This document shows positions 4,803-9,400 of a stretch of DNA of 9,400 nucleotides, one piece after another. This DNA is from Thermoflexales bacterium (GTDB taxonomy: Bacteria > Chloroflexota > Anaerolineae > B4-G1). Position 1 is the first letter of the stretch. Each line of letters starts with the position of its first letter. The notes under the pieces are model-generated. The model had not been told where the DNA came from and made no database searches. It saw only the letters and a program-made list of their open reading frames with translations. The stretch covers positions 1 through 9,400 of the forward strand of contig SKQX01000152.1 in the NCBI GenBank assembly GCA_007118795.1. Direction: 5' to 3'. A program made the position numbers and the translations under genes.

Positions 4803-6884
4803 GTGGGTCGAACACGGTTCAACATAAAGGGTAGGGGAGGCTATCACCTGGAGAACTCGCGCCCTCTCATCGCGCTCGCGGCCCTAATCTTGATTGCGTC
4901 TCTGCTGTGCTGCTGTTGTTGCGTGGGCGGCCTCCTCATCCAGCGGCCCCACAGCAGAACGGTCCGGGCTCCCGATGTCAGCCCGACTCCATGGGTGGAC
5001 GCCGCCAACCCCACTCCTCCGGTAGCGGAGACCCTGATCCCCGTGCCGACGCCCGAGGTCGCTCGCGACCGTGCCCACCAGCTGGAGGGGGAGACGGAAG
5101 CCGCACTGAGAGAGGCAGTCATCCCGGTGCGCGACCTTCACGATCTGGCGGTCCGCCTGCGAGGGCTCCCGGCCCACGTCGAGCGGACCGTGAACCCCGA
5201 AGGGCCTCCCGACTACGAAGTCGGCACCCGCCGCATGTTCAATGCCACCAACGTGGATACGGAGGAGCGATTCCAGCTCCACGCTACCCTCAGGTATCGG
5301 ACCGACCACGTCTATATGTGGGTTGAGGAAGGGGTGCGAGTCGATCAGGCTGCGCTGGAGGCCGCCGCGGATCTGTTCGAGACGAGGACTTACGTCACGA
5401 ATCGCGAGTTCTTCGGGTCCGAGTGGAAGCCGGGCGTGGACAACGATCCGCGCCTGAGCATTCTCCATGCCACCAACCTGGGGAATAGTGTCGCTGGCTA
5501 TTACTCGAGCGCCGACCAGTTTGTGGCTGCGGTGCGTGAGGACTCGAACGAGATGGAGATGTTCTACATCAACATCGACAACGTGAGGATAAACAGCGAC
5601 TTCTACAACGGCGTTTTGGCGCACGAGTTCCAACACATGATCCATTGGTACACCGACCGAAACGAGGAGACCTGGCTGAATGAGGGGTTCTCCGAGTTGG
5701 CGGTGCGTCTCAACGGGTTCAACGTTGGCTCGGATCGGTTCTTTGCGGCTGCCCCGGACACCCAGCTCAACTCGTGGCCCTCAGGGACCGGCGACGCCGG
5801 TCCCAACTACGGGGCCGCATATCTGTTCACCTCCTATTTCCTGGACAGGTTCGGTCCTGAGGCCACGCGGGCCCTGGTGGCTCATCCTGAGAACTCATTT
5901 GCTAGCGTGGAAGCGGTGCTGGAGGATCTGGGCACCGGCTTAGCGTACGAGGACCTGTTTGCTGACTGGGTGATAGCCAATATGCTGGATGACCCAAGCA
6001 TCGACGATGGGCGCTACGGTTATCAGGATATCCAGGTACCCCCTTTTCAAATCGAGAGCACCTACCGGCGTCGTGCTTACCCGGTGTCGCAGAGAGCTAC
6101 GGTGAATCAGCACGGCACCAATTACAAAGAGCTGCAGGGTACGCGTCCCCTGATCTTCAGCTTCTCGGGCTCGACGCAGGTCAAGCTGATCGACACGGTG
6201 GCTCGAAGCGGACGCTACGTCTGGTGGTCGAATCGGGGCGACGACTCCAATATGACGTTGACCCAGTCGTTCGATCTCTCTGATGTCAACGAGGCTACCC
6301 TCTCCTATTGGACCTGGTACGACATCGAGGAGAATTGGGACTATGCCTACCTGGAGGTCAGCACCGACGGAGGAGAGACCTGGCAGATCCTCGCAGCTCC
6401 TTCCAGCGTGGACACGAATCCCAACGGGAACTCGTTTGGGTGGGCCTATACGGGCATCAGTGGGTCGGGCGCGGAGCCGGAGTGGATCAGAGAGGAAGTC
6501 GATCTTTCCGATTTCGCGGGGCAAGAGATCAAGATCCGCTTTGAGTACATCACCGACGACGCGGTGCATCGGCCCGGCCTGGCCCTGGATGACATCCGCA
6601 TTCCCGAGATCGGCTATGCGGAGGACTTCGAAGCTGACGGCGGAGGATGGGAAGCGGCTGGTTTCATCCGCCACGCCAACGTGCTCTCCCAGCGCTGGCT
6701 GGTGCAGCTGATTACCTTCGGACCGGAGACCACGGTGGAGCGGCTGGAGGTGGGCGGTGGGGGAACCGGCTCGTGGACGATTCCGTTGAATCAAGACACT
6801 GACCGAGCGATCATCGCCGTATCCGCCTTGGCGCCCGTGACAACCGAGCAAGCTGCGTACAGGTACGAGATCAGGGAGCAATGA
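4803..6884 (+). CDS. Membrane-anchored gluzincin metalloprotease with an immune-inhibitor-A-type C-terminal region
   Basis: A zinc endopeptidase displayed outside the cell; its substrate is unknown. Counting from GTG 4803 (693 residues), one hydrophobic segment lies at about 20-47 and includes five consecutive cysteines. A Pro/Thr-rich stretch follows, then the catalytic domain with HEFQH at 274-278 and NEGFSE at 293-298, whose Glu294 is the likely third zinc ligand. This HEFQHMIHW / WLNEGFSE pairing resembles the M30 hyicolysin type. From about 469 to 610 there is a MAM-like beta-sandwich (LSYWTWYDIE, VSTDGGETW, IRFEYITDD, GLALDDIRI) as in M6 immune-inhibitor-A proteins, then a short C-terminal module. 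There is no sorting signal. Start: 4803 is the only upstream conventional codon, but a CTG at 4848 behind AGGGGAGG fits the promoter and ribosome site better, giving 678 residues. It ends with TGA and converges on the L,D-transpeptidase gene. Confidence 0.88.
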   Translation: MGRTRFNIKGRGGYHLENSRPLIALAALILIASLLCCCCCVGGLLIQRPHSRTVRAPDVSPTPWVDAANPTPPVAETLIPVPTPEVARDRAHQLEGETEAALREAVIPVRDLHDLAVRLRGLPAHVERTVNPEGPPDYEVGTRRMFNATNVDTEERFQLHATLRYRTDHVYMWVEEGVRVDQAALEAAADLFETRTYVTNREFFGSEWKPGVDNDPRLSILHATNLGNSVAGYYSSADQFVAAVREDSNEMEMFYINIDNVRINSDFYNGVLAHEFQHMIHWYTDRNEETWLNEGFSELAVRLNGFNVGSDRFFAAAPDTQLNSWPSGTGDAGPNYGAAYLFTSYFLDRFGPEATRALVAHPENSFASVEAVLEDLGTGLAYEDLFADWVIANMLDDPSIDDGRYGYQDIQVPPFQIESTYRRRAYPVSQRATVNQHGTNYKELQGTRPLIFSFSGSTQVKLIDTVARSGRYVWWSNRGDDSNMTLTQSFDLSDVNEATLSYWTWYDIEENWDYAYLEVSTDGGETWQILAAPSSVDTNPNGNSFGWAYTGISGSGAEPEWIREEVDLSDFAGQEIKIRFEYITDDAVHRPGLALDDIRIPEIGYAEDFEADGGGWEAAGFIRHANVLSQRWLVQLITFGPETTVERLEVGGGGTGSWTIPLNQDTDRAIIAVSALAPVTTEQAAYRYEIREQ
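4833..4840 (+). promoter_or_regulatory. Shine-Dalgarno pointing to a CTG start at 4848
   Basis: AGGGGAGG is followed by seven bases and then CTG GAG AAC in the protease frame. There is no ATG, GTG or TTG at a suitable distance; the next TTG, at 4890, is inside the membrane segment. This suggests initiation at the rare codon CTG. Confidence 0.5.
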
Positions 6885-6941
6885 GGGAGGCTGGAGAATA
6901 GGATCAACCCTGGAGGCGGATAGGAATGGTGCAGCAAAGAG

Positions 6942-8027
6942 CTACTGATGGATGTTGACCAACGTTCCTACCGAGGCCCAATGGAACAGCCACTCCGCCT
7001 CTGCAGTGGGCAAATTCACGCACCCGGCGCTCATAGGTTGTCCGAAGTTCGAGTGCCAGTAGGTGCCGTGGATGCCGTATCCGCCGTGGAAATACATGGT
7101 ATAGGGCACGTCCCGTAGGTGGTAGTCAGGTCCCCTCATATCGGTCTTGAAAAGCTTGACGTAGATCCGGTACTGACCAACAGGCGTGGGGGTTCGGGGG
7201 AGTCCCGTGGAGACGAGGATCGTCCGCACGGGCGTGTCGCCCTCATAGGCCGTGAGTGTCTGCGCACTGAGGTCTACGTTGATCCAGCGGACGTCTTCAT
7301 CGGTGGGGGGAGACGGCAGGCCGGAGTGGGCGGGGGTCGGCGTCTGGGTGGGGTTCGGTGTAGCTGAGGGCGCTACAGTCGGCGTAGGGGACGGAGATGA
7401 TGTCGGGGTGACGGAAGGTGTCGCCGTGGGCGTCGGCGATGCGGTCGGGGTGGGCGTGGACGATGGGGTTGGGGTGGGTTCGTCCGTCTCTGTTGGCACA
7501 GGCGTGACGGTTGCGGTGGGTATCGCCGTCGGGTTGGGATCTGCTAGAGCGGCAGAGACGCTGGTTCCTGTGACCGGGTCAGTCGGAAAGGGTGCTGGAG
7601 CGGAACCGCCGCCGAAGGGTAGTCGCTCGGGGGTGTACCAGATCAGGACCAGCAGCATCCCCGCGATCAAGGCAGCCAGTGCGCCGAGCACGAAGATGGG
7701 GATGAGGCGCCGCCATCGCATCGGTGCTTGGCGGTACAACGGCTCAGCCGCTGCGGGTTCTTCTGCTTCACGGTTGGCGGCGCGCGCCTGAGCCCAACGC
7801 TTCGCGGCTGCGACCCGAGAGTTTTCTGGGTCAAGGGCGAGGGCACGACGGGCGTAGTCCAGGCCAGCTTGTGGGTCGTCGCTCAGCCATGTCATCCAGA
7901 GCAGGGCTGGCAAGCTGTCAGGATGCAGAGCAAGCACGGAGCGGAAGGCCTGCCGTGCTTCGGCGTGTCGGCCGTCGCGGGCTGCGGCCTCGCCTATCTG
8001 CAGGAGCCTAACCAGTTGAGGGGCCAT
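6942..8027 (-). CDS. L,D-transpeptidase (YkuD) with N-terminal TPR-like region and Thr/Pro linker
   Basis: A cell-wall enzyme that makes 3-3 peptidoglycan cross-links or attaches proteins to peptidoglycan. It has 361 residues in four parts: a cytoplasmic TPR-like region at 4-85 (ARQAFRSVLALHPDSLPAL, ALALDPENSRV), a single membrane segment at about 108-130, a Thr/Pro/Ser linker at about 165-235, and the YkuD domain from about 246. The active-site motif is clear: His320 in GIHGTYWH and the nucleophile Cys336 in SAGCVNL. The usual S/T-x-GC-[VI]-[RN] pattern holds, with Ala at the x position where His is common. The order implies TPR inside and the enzyme outside. GGAGGAGG abuts ATG 8027-8025, a slightly close spacing. 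It ends with TAG. A promoter lies about 210 bp upstream. Confidence 0.92.
   Translation of the reverse strand: MAPQLVRLLQIGEAAARDGRHAEARQAFRSVLALHPDSLPALLWMTWLSDDPQAGLDYARRALALDPENSRVAAAKRWAQARAANREAEEPAAAEPLYRQAPMRWRRLIPIFVLGALAALIAGMLLVLIWYTPERLPFGGGSAPAPFPTDPVTGTSVSAALADPNPTAIPTATVTPVPTETDEPTPTPSSTPTPTASPTPTATPSVTPTSSPSPTPTVAPSATPNPTQTPTPAHSGLPSPPTDEDVRWINVDLSAQTLTAYEGDTPVRTILVSTGLPRTPTPVGQYRIYVKLFKTDMRGPDYHLRDVPYTMYFHGGYGIHGTYWHSNFGQPMSAGCVNLPTAEAEWLFHWASVGTLVNIHQ
7323..7535 (-). repeat. Low-complexity stretch coding the Thr/Pro linker
   Basis: An imperfect short-period repeat in the L,D-transpeptidase gene, seen on the plus strand as GTnGG-type units. It codes TPTP/SPTP runs at about residues 165-235. 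Such linkers span the wall and vary in length through slippage. Confidence 0.75.
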
Positions 8028-8229
8028 CCTCCTCCGTTATTTGAATCGGGATCGTATTCGGAAGGGCGACAACTCGAAATGGAGAGCATGAGCTCGCAGA
8101 CGCGACTTCGACGATCGATCCTGATCATCTCGCTACCAGGTCCGTACGGCGGCGGAGCGGTGGGTGCTCCCTCTACCTTCCGGGTGCCGTGGGCGGTTGG
8201 AAGGCCTATTCGCGCATCGAATGGGCGAC
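8028..8229 (-). other. Long untranslated leader of the L,D-transpeptidase gene
   Basis: About 200 nt lie between the promoter at 8236-8264 and the ATG at 8027. No convincing gene is seen; the one open frame, starting at 8245, begins inside the spacer next to the -10. A hairpin can form from 8176-8181 (CCTTCC on the plus strand) with 8199-8204 (GGAAGG), holding a smaller CCG/CGG stem in its loop. I do not recognise any riboswitch class. It could be a regulatory leader or a small RNA. Confidence 0.4.
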
Positions 8230-8235
8230 GCGGCG

Positions 8236-8264
8236 AGTCTAGCATCAGAGAGGGCGGTTGTCAA
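8236..8264 (-). promoter_or_regulatory. Promoter upstream of the L,D-transpeptidase gene
   Basis: On the minus strand there is a perfect TTGACA (8264-8259), a 17-bp spacer, and TAGACT (8241-8236, 4 of 6) with a TGC extension just before it. Initiation would be near 8229. It faces the L,D-transpeptidase gene. Confidence 0.65.
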
Positions 8265-8502
8265 ATTGGTACCGTGCTCTGCTCTCGGAGCGGCATGACG
8301 TCCATTGCGGCATCAGTGTCGCGCCTAAGCGACCGGAGCCGGGGAGGGCGGCGGCCGACGACCGTGTGGGGCGCTCGGACCCTCGGGTACGGGCTGGTGC
8401 TCGTTCGTTCTTCTGTGACCCCAGCGGCGCTTGCGCAGTCTACCTGGGTGATTGCGCCACATCGGCTGATGAACGCGCCGGGGAGAGCCCAGGAGCTCGC
8501 TC
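8265..8502 (+). other. Non-coding stretch before the mevalonate kinase gene
   Basis: With the leader at 8028-8229, this makes a 475-bp gap between genes. I see no tRNA T-loop, no clear plus-strand promoter and no credible small gene here. Open frames crossing it (one beginning with TTG at 8258) run into the kinase gene in the wrong frame. A Shine-Dalgarno for the kinase lies at 8491-8495. Confidence 0.5.
8491..8495 (+). promoter_or_regulatory. Shine-Dalgarno of the mevalonate kinase gene
   Basis: AGGAG is followed by seven bases and GTG 8503-8505. An in-frame stop at 8470-8472 and the lack of other starts make this GTG the start. Confidence 0.8.
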
Positions 8503-9400
8503 GTGGTTGACCACCAGGTTCAATCGTCAGCTCCCGGGAAAGCCATCCTATTCGGTGAGCACGCTGTTGTCTACGGTCAGCCCGCCATCGCGGTCCCCGT
8601 GGCGGAGGTTGCTGCTCGAGCGATCATCGTCCCCGCGCCATCCGGACACGGCTTGAGTCTCGTCGCCCCCGATCTGGGCCAGCGCTCCACGCTGAAGGAG
8701 GCCCGGCCTCGGGAGCCGCTGGCCTTTGCGGCGCGACTTGTGCTGAGGCATCTGGCTGAGCCTGAACCCGATGCCAAGGTCGTGATCCGGTCCTCGATTC
8801 CTATGGCAGGGGGACTGGGTAGCGGAGCCGCTGTCTCGGCAGCGATGGTGCGGGCATTGGCACGCTTCTTGGGGCACTCCCTCTCTCGTGGCGAGGTGAG
8901 TCGACTGGTCTTCGAGGTCGAGAAGATCCACCACGGCACCCCCAGCGGCATCGACAACACGGTCATCGCATTCGAGCAGCCCGTCTACTTCGTGAGGAGA
9001 GAAGGCACCGGCCCCGAACTCCTGTCCGTGGGAGCCCCTTTGACCCTGCTGATTGTGGACTCCGGCCTCCCGAGTTCTACGAAGCAGCTCGTGAGCCGCG
9101 TGCGTCGGCGTTGGCGCCGAGACCCGGTTGGCCTGGAGGCGCTCTTCCGGCAGATCGGGGCTGTCGCCAGACAGGCGCGCGGTCACATCGAGATGGGAGA
9201 CGTGGGTGCTCTGGGGCCCCTTATGGACGAAAACCACAGCCTGCTCATTGAGCTGGGCGTGTCTTCCCCAACGCTCGACCGATTGGTTCGAGTTGCGAAG
9301 GCTGCCGGCGCCTCGGGGGCGAAGCTTTCTGGGGCGGGGGGAGGGGGCTGCATCGTAGCACTGATCGAGCTCGACGGCAGCCGTGCCGCCGAGGCGCTGC
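8503..9400 (+). CDS. mvk: Mevalonate kinase (3' end outside the window)
   Basis: A GHMP-family kinase that phosphorylates mevalonate with ATP to 5-phosphomevalonate in the isoprenoid precursor pathway. 299 codons are present; family members have about 300-330, so little is missing. Motif 1 is SAPGKAILFGEHAVVYG (residues 9-25), with Lys13 and the substrate-side GEHAVVYG. Motif 2, the ATP-binding loop, is PMAGGLGSGAAVSAA (100-114). The catalytic Asp is Asp151 in HHGTPSGIDN. Motif 3 is KLSGAGGGGCIVA (274-286). This set separates it from homoserine or galactokinase. The GTG start is backed by AGGAG seven bases upstream. In Chloroflexota such as Roseiflexus the pathway runs through phosphomevalonate decarboxylase and isopentenyl phosphate kinase, so those genes may follow downstream (inference). 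Confidence 0.95.
   Translation, partial: MVDHQVQSSAPGKAILFGEHAVVYGQPAIAVPVAEVAARAIIVPAPSGHGLSLVAPDLGQRSTLKEARPREPLAFAARLVLRHLAEPEPDAKVVIRSSIPMAGGLGSGAAVSAAMVRALARFLGHSLSRGEVSRLVFEVEKIHHGTPSGIDNTVIAFEQPVYFVRREGTGPELLSVGAPLTLLIVDSGLPSSTKQLVSRVRRRWRRDPVGLEALFRQIGAVARQARGHIEMGDVGALGPLMDENHSLLIELGVSSPTLDRLVRVAKAAGASGAKLSGAGGGGCIVALIELDGSRAAEAL

Noticed and set aside
4880..4960. Lipoprotein signal (lipobox) in the protease N-terminus because of the Cys run
   Set aside because: The residue before the first Cys is Leu, not Gly/Ala/Ser, so lipobox rules are not met.
5940..6881. Minus-strand open frame of 313 codons inside the protease gene
   Set aside because: It is antisense to the conserved C-terminal domains, has no motif and no ribosome site, and is a shadow frame.
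6885..6941. Search for a terminator between the convergent protease and transpeptidase genes
   Set aside because: No inverted repeat with a T-tail was seen in this 57-bp gap.
7994..8245. Possible 83-codon leader peptide upstream of the transpeptidase
   Set aside because: Its ATG lies in the promoter spacer beside the -10, and its end overlaps the transpeptidase start; no Shine-Dalgarno.
8265..8502. tRNA or other structured RNA in the gap before mevalonate kinase
   Set aside because: No T-loop consensus, cloverleaf or known riboswitch core could be found on either strand.
7728..8510. Plus-strand frame of 260 codons over the transpeptidase 5' end and the gap
   Set aside because: It has low-complexity composition, no ribosome site and no recognisable motif, and overlaps the real gene and its leader.

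Overview
This is a GC-rich bacterial window with nine protein genes, two of them cut by the window ends. The best guess for the host is a Chloroflexota (Anaerolineae-like) genome. The reasons are a sortase and an L,D-transpeptidase built on long Pro/Thr/Ser linkers, a DUF6391-type membrane protein, a large secreted metalloprotease of the immune-inhibitor-A style, and a bacterial mevalonate kinase. This placement is inference from gene content; no search was run. No RNA gene, insertion sequence or CRISPR array was seen.

Layout. 1-909 (+) is the 3' part of pheT (phenylalanyl-tRNA synthetase beta chain), carrying an in-frame TAG at 82-84. It converges on a minus-strand block that reads, in transcription order, sortase (4666-3866), DUF6391-like membrane protein (3869-3333), holA (3278-2265), a double-HTH XRE regulator (2183-1488) and a four-repeat TPR protein (1491-940). 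Two pairs are coupled by ATGA overlaps: sortase/DUF6391 and XRE/TPR. A sigma70-type promoter precedes the sortase, and a second one with an extended -10 sits between holA and the XRE gene.

Divergent from the sortase is a large membrane-anchored zinc metalloprotease (4803-6884, +; the true start is probably a CTG at 4848). The 136-bp gap between them holds back-to-back promoters with a perfect 7-bp inverted repeat between their -35 boxes. The protease converges on an L,D-transpeptidase (8027-6942, -) with an N-terminal TPR-like region, one membrane segment and a Thr/Pro linker. A good promoter (TTGACA, 17 bp, TGcTAGACT) lies about 200 bp upstream of that gene, implying a long leader. Last comes a mevalonate kinase (8503 to the window end, +), which starts at GTG behind a clear Shine-Dalgarno.

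How they fit together. pheT, holA and mevalonate kinase are core housekeeping genes (translation, replication, isoprenoid precursors). Between them lies a cell-envelope set: a sortase, a DUF6391 membrane protein, a surface protease and a peptidoglycan cross-linking enzyme. The coupled XRE-TPR pair looks like a small regulatory unit. The points most worth a second look are the pheT in-frame stop, the divergent sortase/protease promoter region with its candidate operator, the probable CTG start, two promoters of identical architecture, and the HTH-TPR pair.
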